The notes beneath the pieces are model-generated. The model saw only the letters and a program-made list of their open reading frames with translations. It was not told the origin of the DNA and did no database searches. Position numbers and translations under genes: made by a program. DNA of 64,000 bases from Aestuariibacter salexigens DSM 15300 (GTDB lineage Bacteria; Pseudomonadota; Gammaproteobacteria; Enterobacterales; Alteromonadaceae), in contig NZ_KE386852.1 in assembly GCF_000429145.1 (NCBI RefSeq), positions 110,408 through 174,407 on the forward strand. The letters run 5' to 3'. Shown here piece after piece: positions 54,302-62,848 of the stretch (position 1 is the stretch's first letter; the number at the start of each line of letters is the position of its first letter).

Positions 54302-54317
54302 CCAAGAACCATACCAA
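54302..54317 (-). promoter_or_regulatory. Sigma-54-like promoter of the secreted-protein gene
   Basis: Minus strand TTGGTATGGTTCTTGG has GG and the downstream pair 10 nt apart as in the -24/-12 consensus TTGGCAC-N4-TTGC, but -12 reads GG instead of GC. It sits about 46 bp before the ATG, at a plausible distance. Call is tentative. Confidence 0.4.
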
Positions 54318-54380
54318 CTTATAAAGTTTTTATTTTTCAAGATGTTAAGTAAGACGCGGTTAATGATCTTCAAGCCAATA

Positions 54381-54418
54381 TCCTGATATCAGGAAAACCA
54401 TTTCCCGATATCAGGAAA
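54381..54418. promoter_or_regulatory. Paired GATATC-centred repeats (candidate activator sites)
   Basis: TCCTGATATCAGGAAAA (54381-54397) and TCCCGATATCAGGAAA (54403-54418) share CNGATATCAGGAAA with centres 22 bp apart, two helical turns. The first contains the palindrome CCTGATATCAGG. They lie 65-115 bp upstream of the sigma-54-like element, the usual place for NtrC-type enhancer sites. Confidence 0.55.
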
Positions 54419-54574
54419 TCGTCACGGCACGTCATCACGCTATAGACGTGAATCACCATATATTTCAATGTGTTACCTAGTAATCCAGGTTGGTATGAAA
54501 GTTGGAAGACTCTATGTAGAAAAATCACTCAGACTCTACTCTGAACCTGATAAGCTAAGGAAACGTGAAACTCG

Positions 54575-55963
54575 ATGTCATTTTTTGTCATACCCATGTC
54601 TCTCAAACATTATATTTTCTCGTTGCTTGCGTTCACATTGCTGCTGTTCGCTTTTGCCCAGTTTGTATTGTTTGAGGTCATTGAACAGCGTGTTGCTGAC
54701 GAAATCACCGCTAAAAGTAATGCCATATCAGACGTTGCGTTACGCGTCGTCAATCAACAGCAGAGAATACAGCGAGTTCCGACGGAGGGCGTTCGTATTG
54801 TTCTGACAAAGACGCCCAATAAACGGGTCGACTTGGGGGACGGGCTGTACTTTGTGACCGGCGACCAAACCCTTACCGCAAATATAACGCCTTTGTACGA
54901 TGGCGAGTCGTTAAGTAGTAATGACATCAGCGTTGACCGAGTAGGCAGTGGTTTTCAGTTTTTCAGCACTGACCAGATGAGTGGTGAGGTGAGTCAGCAT
55001 GTGGTGCAATTCGATCAATCTGATTCAGCACTGCAGCAGTACTTTCAAACCATGTGGACCGTCACAGCTGGATTGTTGATCATCGTGCTGCTATTTGCCT
55101 ACTGGTTGGCCAAACACCTTAGTCGACCGCTTAGCGATCTATCAAAGGGTTTTACTGCCCTGGAGCAGGGACAGTTGGGTACGCAGATTAATGAAAGTGG
55201 TGTGCGTGAGGTGCGCGCGATGTTATCCCGCTTTAATCACACCAGCCGTCAGTTGCATAAACTTCAATCTATGCAGCAAAAACTTCGCGAACAACAGCAG
55301 ATGGCGGAACTAGGTGAAGTGGCCCGTGGACTGGCCCACAGTTTGCGCAACCCACTTAATACCATCGGACTGGCCGTTGAACAACTGTGCGAACGTAATA
55401 ACGATGATGCACAGAGGAGCACATTAAGTGCCAGTATCCGCGCTAAGATCCAACAGATGGACAATAGTATTCAGTCCCTGATGCAGTTATCCAAGGGCGA
55501 TGTTGACCGCAGCCACAAGGTTATTCTGGCGCATATTGTTGACGATCTGACCCTACAGTTTGCGACTGCCAGTAAGGTGCGCATGCAGCTTGAAGATAGG
55601 CATCATGCATGGATTCGTGGAGCTGAAGCAGAGTTACGCACTATGCTACAGGTTCTGCTAAGCAACGCCGTTGAAGCAAGTCACGACAAATCTGTCGTCA
55701 CGGTGACACTATCCAGAGAGCGGCAACAGATCACCATCATGGTGATGGATGAAGGCTGCGGTATACCAACACCGTTACAGGATAAGCTATGTCAGCCACA
55801 CGTCACGGGCAAAGCGGAAGGCGCCGGTATGGGATTATTTATTGTTAAACGATTAGCTGAATTGTATTACCAGGGCGGAATAGAGGTGGTAAATAATTCT
55901 GATAAGGGCGTGACTGCTACGCTGACCTTACATGATGTGCAGGATGCTGAGCCACATGACTAA
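54575..55963 (+). CDS. Membrane sensor histidine kinase, partner of the NtrC-type regulator
   Basis: A 462-residue kinase. TM1 is about residues 10-34 and TM2 161-180, enclosing a periplasmic domain of about 125 residues with no recognised fold. HAMP follows, then a coiled coil, HisKA with His255 in ARGLAHSLRNPLNTIGLAVE, and HATPase with LLSNAVEASHDK, DEGCGIP and GAGMGLFIVKRLAEL. A second Met at 54596 is also a possible start; neither has a strong ribosome-binding site. The stop overlaps the regulator start. Confidence 0.9.
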   Translation: MSFFVIPMSLKHYIFSLLAFTLLLFAFAQFVLFEVIEQRVADEITAKSNAISDVALRVVNQQQRIQRVPTEGVRIVLTKTPNKRVDLGDGLYFVTGDQTLTANITPLYDGESLSSNDISVDRVGSGFQFFSTDQMSGEVSQHVVQFDQSDSALQQYFQTMWTVTAGLLIIVLLFAYWLAKHLSRPLSDLSKGFTALEQGQLGTQINESGVREVRAMLSRFNHTSRQLHKLQSMQQKLREQQQMAELGEVARGLAHSLRNPLNTIGLAVEQLCERNNDDAQRSTLSASIRAKIQQMDNSIQSLMQLSKGDVDRSHKVILAHIVDDLTLQFATASKVRMQLEDRHHAWIRGAEAELRTMLQVLLSNAVEASHDKSVVTVTLSRERQQITIMVMDEGCGIPTPLQDKLCQPHVTGKAEGAGMGLFIVKRLAELYYQGGIEVVNNSDKGVTATLTLHDVQDAEPHD

Positions 55964-57305
55964 ACACACGCCCCACATACTTGTCGTTGAAGATGATTTG
56001 CAACAGCGTGAAGTCATTGCCCATATTCTTACTTCAGAAGGGTTTGAAGTAATAGCTGCTGACAGCGTAGAGCAGGCCATAGTAGAACTGAAGTCACAGC
56101 CTATCGATCTGGTATTCAGTGACTGGAAGCTTGGCAGTCTGAGCGGTATCGACCTGTTGCGCTACGTTAAAAAGCAATCCCCCCATATCGGTTTCGCCAT
56201 GGCCACAGCATATGGCACCATAGAGCATGCCGTAAAAGCGATTGAAGCCGGTGCCGATGACTATCTGAGCAAGCCCTTCTCCCGACAGGCACTATTGCTT
56301 TGCATCGATAAAATTGATCGTGCACGTCAGCTACGGGAACAAAACCGTCAACTACAGGGTGCCTTGGGTGAACAGCAGCAGCTGGTCGATTTAATTGGTC
56401 AGGCCCCTTGCATGCAGACGTTATTCACTCGCCTTGAAAAAATGTCAGCAACGGATGCGACCGTGCTCATTCTCGGTGAATCAGGCACGGGCAAAGAGTT
56501 AGCGGCCAGAGCGCTACATAAGCTGTCGCCAAGAGCTGAGCAACCCTTTATTGCCATCAACTGTGGCGCCATTCCAGCCACGCTGGCTGAGGCTGAACTA
56601 TTTGGTGCGATGAAAGGTGCCTACACCGGCGCAGATAGGGATAAACAAGGTAAGTTCCAGGCAGCCAGCGGAGGAAGTTTATTCCTGGACGAGGTCGGTG
56701 AGCTTCCCCTTGAATTGCAAACTCGGCTATTACGTTTTTTACAAGAGGGCACGGTGACACCACTTGGTAGTCATCAGGAAGTCTCTGTCGATGTGAGAGT
56801 ATTGGCGGCAACCCATCGAAACCTCGAAGAAATGGTTACAAACGGGCAGTTCAGAGAAGACCTCTATTATCGGCTGAATATTTTGCCGGTGACGATGCCG
56901 CCTTTACGCGAAAGGCGCGAGGATATTCCGCTACTCGCCAAGTTTTTTATTCAAAAAAGCAGCAACCGCTACCACCGTGATCCACCCGCGATTAGTAAAG
57001 CAGGACTCAAGCAGTTAATGGAACATTCCTGGCCCGGCAACGTGAGAGAATTAGCCAACCGTATTGAACGTTTCGTGTTACTTGAAGATGAAACTGAGCT
57101 TGTCAGCCAGCGCTCAGATAATCAGTCATCGTCATTTTCCGGTTTTACCTTTCCTGCCCAGGGACTGGATTTTGACCAGCTGGAAAAGTATTTGTTAACC
57201 GAAGCGCTGGCGCGCTCTCAGGGTAATCGTACCGCGGCCGCCAAGCTGCTCAATATGAATTACAAAGCGTTTTTATATCGGCTGGAAAAGTTTGGTATCT
57301 GTTAA
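55956..57305 (+). CDS. NtrC-family sigma-54-dependent response regulator
   Basis: A 449-residue activator. Receiver domain with Asp56 in LVFSDWKLGS; AAA+ domain with Walker A GESGTGKE (174-181), the sigma-54-contact motif GAYTGA (221-226) and Walker B GGSLFLDEVGELP; C-terminal Fis-type helix-turn-helix SQGNRTAAAKLLNMNYKAFL. It would activate sigma-54 promoters after phosphorylation by the kinase whose gene it overlaps by 8 bp. Candidate target: the divergent 53693 gene. Earlier in-frame Mets exist but lie deeper in the kinase gene. Confidence 0.95.
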   Translation: MTKHTPHILVVEDDLQQREVIAHILTSEGFEVIAADSVEQAIVELKSQPIDLVFSDWKLGSLSGIDLLRYVKKQSPHIGFAMATAYGTIEHAVKAIEAGADDYLSKPFSRQALLLCIDKIDRARQLREQNRQLQGALGEQQQLVDLIGQAPCMQTLFTRLEKMSATDATVLILGESGTGKELAARALHKLSPRAEQPFIAINCGAIPATLAEAELFGAMKGAYTGADRDKQGKFQAASGGSLFLDEVGELPLELQTRLLRFLQEGTVTPLGSHQEVSVDVRVLAATHRNLEEMVTNGQFREDLYYRLNILPVTMPPLRERREDIPLLAKFFIQKSSNRYHRDPPAISKAGLKQLMEHSWPGNVRELANRIERFVLLEDETELVSQRSDNQSSSFSGFTFPAQGLDFDQLEKYLLTEALARSQGNRTAAAKLLNMNYKAFLYRLEKFGIC

Positions 57306-57320
57306 AGACTGCCATCAACG

Positions 57321-58730
57321 CTATCGGAACGTTATGGTATTACCACCCAGTTTCTTTGATTCATATAGGGCGCTGTCCGCACGGTTGAACAAACTTTCCA
57401 AATTGTCGCCGGGTTGCAACTGCGCTGCGCCAAAACTTGAAGACAATGGTTGTCCCTGCACGGTAATGGTGTGAATGCCTTCCCGCAATTCATCGACCAG
57501 CTGCGTCGACTTATCAATGCTCAGGGCTGGCAACAATAAGACAAACTCGTCCCCACCAAAGCGAGCAAAAATATCCGTTTTACGTAGAATGGAAAACGTC
57601 TTTTGCCCCACTTTTTTCAGCGCCTCATCACCTGCCATGTGACCCAGTTCATCATTAATCCGTTTGAACTTGTCGAGGTCGAACAAGACCAGAAAAAGGC
57701 TGCTGCCGGATTCATGGCTTTGTGCGATTTCGAGCTCTGCACGCTGTTCCATGTAGTCTCGAGTGTAAGCTTTGGTCAATTTGTCGATAAATACCAGACG
57801 TTTTAAATGACGATTGTCGGCCTGTAACTGAGGAATAGCGATGCCAAACAGCGCGTTTGCTGCAATGACATTCAGCGCGAACTGGTACACTTTGACGTCT
57901 TCCATCAGGCCTAATACATGCACCATCACAACAATAAACACACTGCTGATCACAAGGCTGATAATATTCGCTCTAGCGCTTTCCGTGCAGGCTATCCACA
58001 TATGCGTGACGGTCAGGAAAAAGATAGCAAACACGCTATATTCTGAATCCGTGAGATACCCCATGGACATAATCACAACGATAAGGATGAGATTCAGTGC
58101 CACTTTTTTGATGGTAGTGGTTAATGATCCATACTGGCTATTGGTAAAGCTTTTAAGATCAATCAGACTGTCTGGGTAATAACGCACGAGCAAAGCGGTA
58201 AACAACGGGGTCAGAATCACAATACCCGCCATATCGCCAATCCAGAATGGTAAAACCGTATCCGCTGCGTCCTCTGCAGGCATTTGTCCGGAATACACTA
58301 AAGACAGGATAACAAGAACAGTAACAAGTAGTGCCGACACACAGCTGACCAGCAGGAATGCAACGATTAATTGTGGAGTATGCGTGCCGGGCTTACGGGC
58401 AATATTTCCGATCAGAGACGCGCCGGCCCAGTAAGGGAATATGTGTGCCAGTCCAAACAAAAACCCGCCCCACACAAATTCACTCAGCGTTAATGGCAGT
58501 TGGTAGTGATGACCATTCCAAATGGTGATGACAATCGCTGCCGTCAAAATGGGCAGCAATGCACGATAACCAGCCACCAAAAAACACGCGAACGTAAAGC
58601 CCGCTGCAGGGAACCATACGCTGGCATGCTCGGTATATTCCATGATTCTGCCCGCTTGCCACACCAGTAGCCAGGCAATAAAGATCGTGATACTACGCAG
58701 AATTACCACCGCATACGAGTTTGACGTCAT
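57321..58730 (-). CDS. MASE1-type membrane diguanylate cyclase
   Basis: A 469-residue membrane protein with about eight helices in a MASE1-like sensor (VWFPAAGFTFACFLVAGYRA, GGFLFGLAHIFPYWAGASLI) and a C-terminal GGDEF domain: KLTKAYTRDYMEQRAELEIA, FDLDKFKRINDELGHMAGDE and FARFGGDEFVLLLPA. An RxxD inhibitory site (RKTD) lies five residues before GGDEF. It likely makes cyclic di-GMP; its signal is unknown. The start chosen has GAGAG 7 nt upstream; earlier in-frame Mets are possible. It converges on the NtrC-type gene. Confidence 0.92.
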   Translation of the reverse strand: MTSNSYAVVILRSITIFIAWLLVWQAGRIMEYTEHASVWFPAAGFTFACFLVAGYRALLPILTAAIVITIWNGHHYQLPLTLSEFVWGGFLFGLAHIFPYWAGASLIGNIARKPGTHTPQLIVAFLLVSCVSALLVTVLVILSLVYSGQMPAEDAADTVLPFWIGDMAGIVILTPLFTALLVRYYPDSLIDLKSFTNSQYGSLTTTIKKVALNLILIVVIMSMGYLTDSEYSVFAIFFLTVTHMWIACTESARANIISLVISSVFIVVMVHVLGLMEDVKVYQFALNVIAANALFGIAIPQLQADNRHLKRLVFIDKLTKAYTRDYMEQRAELEIAQSHESGSSLFLVLFDLDKFKRINDELGHMAGDEALKKVGQKTFSILRKTDIFARFGGDEFVLLLPALSIDKSTQLVDELREGIHTITVQGQPLSSSFGAAQLQPGDNLESLFNRADSALYESKKLGGNTITFR

Positions 58731-58787
58731 TCTGTACTCTCGCATAAGTAATTTTAAAGTGGCGCAATGAAGCGCCAAGATGATCGG

Positions 58788-59285
58788 TTAAAGTCTTAAT
58801 TGCTCCCAGTCCCAGCCATCTTTGGGCAAGCCGTGCTGATGAACAAAACTGCGATATTCTTCCACACCGAGCGCTTTAGCAACAGTTTTGAACTGACTTT
58901 TCGCTTTGATTGCGCGCGTTTGTAGCAAATCCAGACGCCTGTCAGCGCTATCCCCAAACTCATTTTCCTGAATATGTACAATTTTGTCGCGAGCCTGATA
59001 AAACTCCTGAACAAATTCAAGTAAGCGCACATATATTGCGAAAAGTTGTTTCGAACTTACCGGGTATTCCAGCGTTGAGGACGTGACTAACTGCGTAAAC
59101 TCAAATTCAGAAAGCGGCTCAATGTCTTTCTGGAAAATTTTACATCGGGCCAGACATTGCTTGAGTATTTGCAAGTAGTCAGTACTTACTCCGTCGCTGG
59201 TGTCAGTTGGGTGGGTCACTGATTTTTCAGCGAGTTCTTGCTTGAGCATGTCAATCGCGATGATATCTCGCGTTAGTGATGACAT
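58788..59285 (-). CDS. Cytoplasmic protein, unknown
   Basis: A 165-residue, mostly helical protein with no signal peptide or membrane segment. It has a disordered linker (SVTHPTDTSDGVSTDYLQ), a helical core (QLFAIYVRLLEFVQEFYQAR, RRLDLLQTRAIKAKSQFKTV) and an end rich in Trp (PKDGWDWEQLRL). No family recognised. AAGGGG lies about 10 nt before the ATG. It lies upstream of the GGDEF gene on the same strand (57-bp gap), so coexpression is possible. Confidence 0.7.
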   Translation of the reverse strand: MSSLTRDIIAIDMLKQELAEKSVTHPTDTSDGVSTDYLQILKQCLARCKIFQKDIEPLSEFEFTQLVTSSTLEYPVSSKQLFAIYVRLLEFVQEFYQARDKIVHIQENEFGDSADRRLDLLQTRAIKAKSQFKTVAKALGVEEYRSFVHQHGLPKDGWDWEQLRL

Positions 59286-59391
59286 TGCAAAGGCCCCTTA
59301 CCGATAATTAACGGCGAAAGACTGGTAAGGCTATCACAATTGACTACATTTAGGTTAAAAAAACAACATGCATTGCAGCAAGGAGAGCAAC

Positions 59392-60597
59392 GTGGATCGC
59401 CTCAGTTTGAAGGTCATTTTGGCCATCCTCGCCTTAGGTATCTCAAACATGGCAATCTCGCGGACCAACTCTGCTGCGCAGTCGATTAATGTCTGGTGCG
59501 CATCGGCAGACTTTATTCCCGCGCTTACCGAGTTCAGTGCCGCGTTCGAACGGGCCAATCCAGACATATCTGTTAATTTGTTATCACTGCCTAATGAAGA
59601 GATGAAAACCTCTGTCATACGCGCCGTACGTGCCGGTCGTGGGCCAGATATCGTTATCATAAGTTCAGACAATACTGCCTTACAGGAGGTTATGAAACTC
59701 TCTGAATTACCCAAAGATGAAGCCGTAAAAGATCTCGCTCCTGAATTACACGAAGCGCTACTGCACAAAGGGAGAAACTATGGCCTGCCGTTGTATCAAC
59801 ACAACAGATTGATGATGTTTTACAACAAACAGCTTGTAAATCAGCCTGTGAAATCACTGGAGGGACTGATGCAACAGGCTTCAGCCTGGCGTCAGCGAAA
59901 TATTCTGCCATTAGGTATCCACCCTCAAGAGCCCTATTGGTTCATGCATTTTGTTACCTACTTCCAACCCGAATTAATTAACCAACAAGACATTAATGAA
60001 AGCCGACAAGCTATCACCGATGCGCTGGTATTGTATAAGCGTCTTATCGACCAGAATGTTATTGATGATGCCTGTACCTACGATTGTGTATTGACGCAAT
60101 TTCTAGATAACCGGGTTGCCTATGCCATAAACGGCAATTGGGCATATCGACACATTGTCAATGAAATGGGTGATAAGGTGGGTGTGATACCGTTTCCAAG
60201 CTATCAGGGGAAGCCTATGCGGGCACTCTCATCCATCAGTGTGATGACGTTTCCCAACAACAGCTGGTTTGGGTCTAACCGCCAAAATGTGCGGGCGTTT
60301 AGTCGCTTTCTGAGAAGTGCTGAAGTACAGCAACAACTCTTCGAGGTAAGCTATCTGATACCTTTTCACCAGCGCGTAGTGGAGGGCTTAACAAACAATC
60401 GACTATTTACCCAACAGTGGGTCTTATCATCAGAAAATGTTGTCATGCAGCCTACCGCCACTTCAGTCACCATCTGGAACGGTGTTGAAAAAGCCGTCAA
60501 TCTGTATCTTAATGGTCATGTTGATGCAAAGGAGGCAACGACGTATATGCTCAAGGTGGTAGAACGAGACAGAGACAAACTGATGCGGGGGCAATAG
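59392..60597 (+). CDS. Periplasmic solute-binding protein (family 1) paired with a kinase
   Basis: A 401-residue exported binding protein. The signal peptide runs to about AAQS (SLKVILAILALGISNMAIS). The mature part is an extracellular solute-binding protein family 1 fold, usually for sugars: INVWCASADFIPALTEFSAA, GRGPDIVIISSDNTA and YGLPLYQHNRLMMFYNKQLV. Start: GTG with AAGGAGAG 7 nt upstream; an earlier ATG at 59368 would overlap that site. No permease or ATPase genes are nearby. The kinase gene follows 3 bp after the stop, so it probably feeds a signal rather than a transporter. Confidence 0.85.
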   Translation: MDRLSLKVILAILALGISNMAISRTNSAAQSINVWCASADFIPALTEFSAAFERANPDISVNLLSLPNEEMKTSVIRAVRAGRGPDIVIISSDNTALQEVMKLSELPKDEAVKDLAPELHEALLHKGRNYGLPLYQHNRLMMFYNKQLVNQPVKSLEGLMQQASAWRQRNILPLGIHPQEPYWFMHFVTYFQPELINQQDINESRQAITDALVLYKRLIDQNVIDDACTYDCVLTQFLDNRVAYAINGNWAYRHIVNEMGDKVGVIPFPSYQGKPMRALSSISVMTFPNNSWFGSNRQNVRAFSRFLRSAEVQQQLFEVSYLIPFHQRVVEGLTNNRLFTQQWVLSSENVVMQPTATSVTIWNGVEKAVNLYLNGHVDAKEATTYMLKVVERDRDKLMRGQ

Positions 60598-60600
60598 CGC

Positions 60601-62502
60601 ATGCGCAACAAGCTATCCCTGCAGCTCACGCTGGTCGTACAGGCTATTTTTACCGCCCTGGCGCCGGTGATTATCGTCGCTATCTTGTTGCTGTTCAGCT
60701 TTCGTACCTTACTGATTGAACAGCAACAACAAACGCAGGCTGCGCAGGCCGACAAGGCGTTAAATCAAGTTGCCTTCGATCTCGAGAAACTCTACCTGGC
60801 GCTATCTAAAACCGCGGAAAACTCAAATGTTGCTCTCTCTGCACAATCAGGACTGTTTGGTTACAGTGCCAGAAATGCAATGCAGGAACTCCTCGCCACC
60901 CACTCCATGCTCAGTAGCGTAATGATTATAGATGCACAACAATTTGTGGTTGAGGCGAGTCCCGAATCATCATTGCTCATTGACCTCAGCCCGTTAGAAA
61001 ATGATCTTCAACAGGTATTACAAGAGGGCTATGTCGATGGCCCTAAAAGCACGTTAATTAGTTCTCCAGACTTGGTATCACAATTACCAGGTTTCACGCC
61101 ATCACAGGAAGATACTCGTGTGCTGTTGATGACATTCCCGCTCGTGCTCACGGAAACCAATCTTATTGACGCCAGAGCGAGTGTTACAGGCGTGATGCTG
61201 GCATTTGTGACCTGGAGCAGTATTCAGCAATCACTACAGACGGCTTCTCCTAATTTAACCGCATGGTCGGCAGCGCCTGATATGCCGGATAACCTGCAGC
61301 GCAATAATATGTTTACCAAAACAGCGTTGCCCATTCCCGGAGGTAACGATTCGGAGCCAATTTATTTTTACGCGCCGAATGAACAGGTAATCACACCGGT
61401 CAATGCGCTAATCAACGAATTCATTGGTTACACCCTTATTGTGGTCAGCGCTTTACTGCTGTTATTGTTTTATATCGTGCGCTGGCAATTAAAACCATTA
61501 AACGTACTGAATCGCACCGTCAAACACTATGCCAGCGGCGAGCTGCAGGGACAGCGTCAAGACTTACCTTTCAGGGAGTTTGACGATATTTCTGCCGTTC
61601 TTCATGAGATGGCAGAAAATTTATCCGAGCAGCAGTCGGAACTTGAAAAACGCGTTGTCGAGAGAACCCGAGAGCTCCAATTAGCACTGGATAACGTAAA
61701 GCGGGTCAATGAAGAACTTGTGAGCGCACAGAAGCAACTGGTGGAATCTGAAAAGCTATCGCAGTTGGGCGTGGTGGTAGCAGGCGTAGCACATGAGATT
61801 AATACACCGGTTGGTGTATGCGTTACGGCCACATCGTTACTCAAGGATAAACTGACAGTATTCAAGCAACAGTGTGACAGTAACCATCTGACCAAGTCGG
61901 CGCTGCACAGTTTTCTTGCCGACGCCGATAACTGTGTTGACATTCTGACCAAGAATACCGAGCGTGCAGCGGAGCTGATCCACAGTTTCAAAGCCATTTC
62001 CGTCGACCAGTCCAGTGAACAGCCCAGAGACTTCAGCGTACACGAATATATCGACCTGATCTTGCGTAGTGTTCGAAATAAGCTGGTGAAATCGGGTGTG
62101 GAGGTCAATCTCAGTGGCGATCCACAGCTATTTATTCAATCCTATCCGGGCTCGCTCAGTCAAATAATGACAAATCTGGTGCTCAACTCACTCAAGCATG
62201 CGTTTACCAGCAAAGAAGGCAATATAATTGAGATCCGTTTTTACCTTCATGACAAATCTCGTTTGGTGCTCAATTACAAAGATAACGGCGTGGGGGTAGC
62301 GAAACAGGATCTGCCCAAATTGTTTGATCCGTTCTTTACAACCAAACGCAACCAGGGCGGCAGCGGCTTAGGCCTGAACATTGTGCATAATATCGTTAAT
62401 CAACAGCTAAAGGGGTCGATTAGCTGTGAAAGTGAACCCAACAAAGGCTTCACTGTTTCTATCGTCTATCCAGTTAAAAAAGTGGAGCGTCTGGCAGATT
62501 AG
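60601..62502 (+). CDS. Membrane sensor histidine kinase coupled to a solute-binding protein
   Basis: A 633-residue kinase. TM1 about 11-37, a large periplasmic sensor to about residue 280, TM2 about 283-303, HAMP, a coiled coil, HisKA with His398 in AGVAHEINTPVGVCVTATSL, and HATPase with LVLNSLKHAF, DNGVGVAK and GGSGLGLNIVHNIV. The H-box matches the orphan GAF kinase at 9708. No response regulator lies next to it. The preceding solute-binding protein suggests the periplasmic domain reads the liganded protein, as in other binding-protein/kinase systems. Confidence 0.92.
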   Translation: MRNKLSLQLTLVVQAIFTALAPVIIVAILLLFSFRTLLIEQQQQTQAAQADKALNQVAFDLEKLYLALSKTAENSNVALSAQSGLFGYSARNAMQELLATHSMLSSVMIIDAQQFVVEASPESSLLIDLSPLENDLQQVLQEGYVDGPKSTLISSPDLVSQLPGFTPSQEDTRVLLMTFPLVLTETNLIDARASVTGVMLAFVTWSSIQQSLQTASPNLTAWSAAPDMPDNLQRNNMFTKTALPIPGGNDSEPIYFYAPNEQVITPVNALINEFIGYTLIVVSALLLLLFYIVRWQLKPLNVLNRTVKHYASGELQGQRQDLPFREFDDISAVLHEMAENLSEQQSELEKRVVERTRELQLALDNVKRVNEELVSAQKQLVESEKLSQLGVVVAGVAHEINTPVGVCVTATSLLKDKLTVFKQQCDSNHLTKSALHSFLADADNCVDILTKNTERAAELIHSFKAISVDQSSEQPRDFSVHEYIDLILRSVRNKLVKSGVEVNLSGDPQLFIQSYPGSLSQIMTNLVLNSLKHAFTSKEGNIIEIRFYLHDKSRLVLNYKDNGVGVAKQDLPKLFDPFFTTKRNQGGSGLGLNIVHNIVNQQLKGSISCESEPNKGFTVSIVYPVKKVERLAD

Positions 62503-62848
62503 ATATTTAAGTCCGATTTGCTTTTAAAGAATTCTAAACGTCCTCTTATTCGCAAGGCATTCACATGGAGATGGGGCTCTCTAGCGTCCTTTACCTAACT
62601 CGTTACACAGATGAAAATCGAGGTCTCCTTAGTACGGTGAGTTCAATGGCAAGAAAGGCGCTAAGCGGTCATTTATTCTAATGCCAATGGGTGGCGTATA
62701 ATTTTAAAAAAATTTGCTCAATGAGGCCTTTTAATCTCTAGTCGAGGGGCAAATTTACTACCAAGATAACCTTCGTTTTTTTAGAAAACAGTATTGCGAA
62801 TAAGAACAGGGGTCCTGAGCAAAATTGCTCAAGACCCCATAAGCGATA
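62503..62848. other. AT-rich intergenic region
   Basis: About 346 bp between the kinase and the RTX gene. It is AT-rich (for example the stretch around 62700-62720) and contains the hairpin at 62809-62838. No open frame with support and no other structure was seen. Confidence 0.4.
62809..62838 (-). terminator. Hairpin after the RTX gene
   Basis: GGGGTC-C-TGAGCAA (62809-62822) pairs with TTGCTCA-A-GACCCC (62825-62838) except at one position. It lies just past the stop of the minus-strand RTX gene. The following minus-strand stretch (TGTTCTTATT) is only moderately T-rich. Confidence 0.65.

Larger units (their letters stand above)
54257..54574. other. Divergent intergenic region with regulatory elements
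   Basis: About 318 bp between the secreted-protein gene and the kinase gene. It holds the sigma-54-like element (54302-54317) and the GATATC repeats (54381-54418). An open frame of about 39 codons continues upstream of the chosen 53693 start but lacks a ribosome-binding site. Confidence 0.6.

Noticed and set aside
54425..54442. Second sigma-54 promoter toward the kinase gene (GGCACG...)
   Set aside because: The spacing between GG and GC is 11 rather than 10 and no further consensus is kept.
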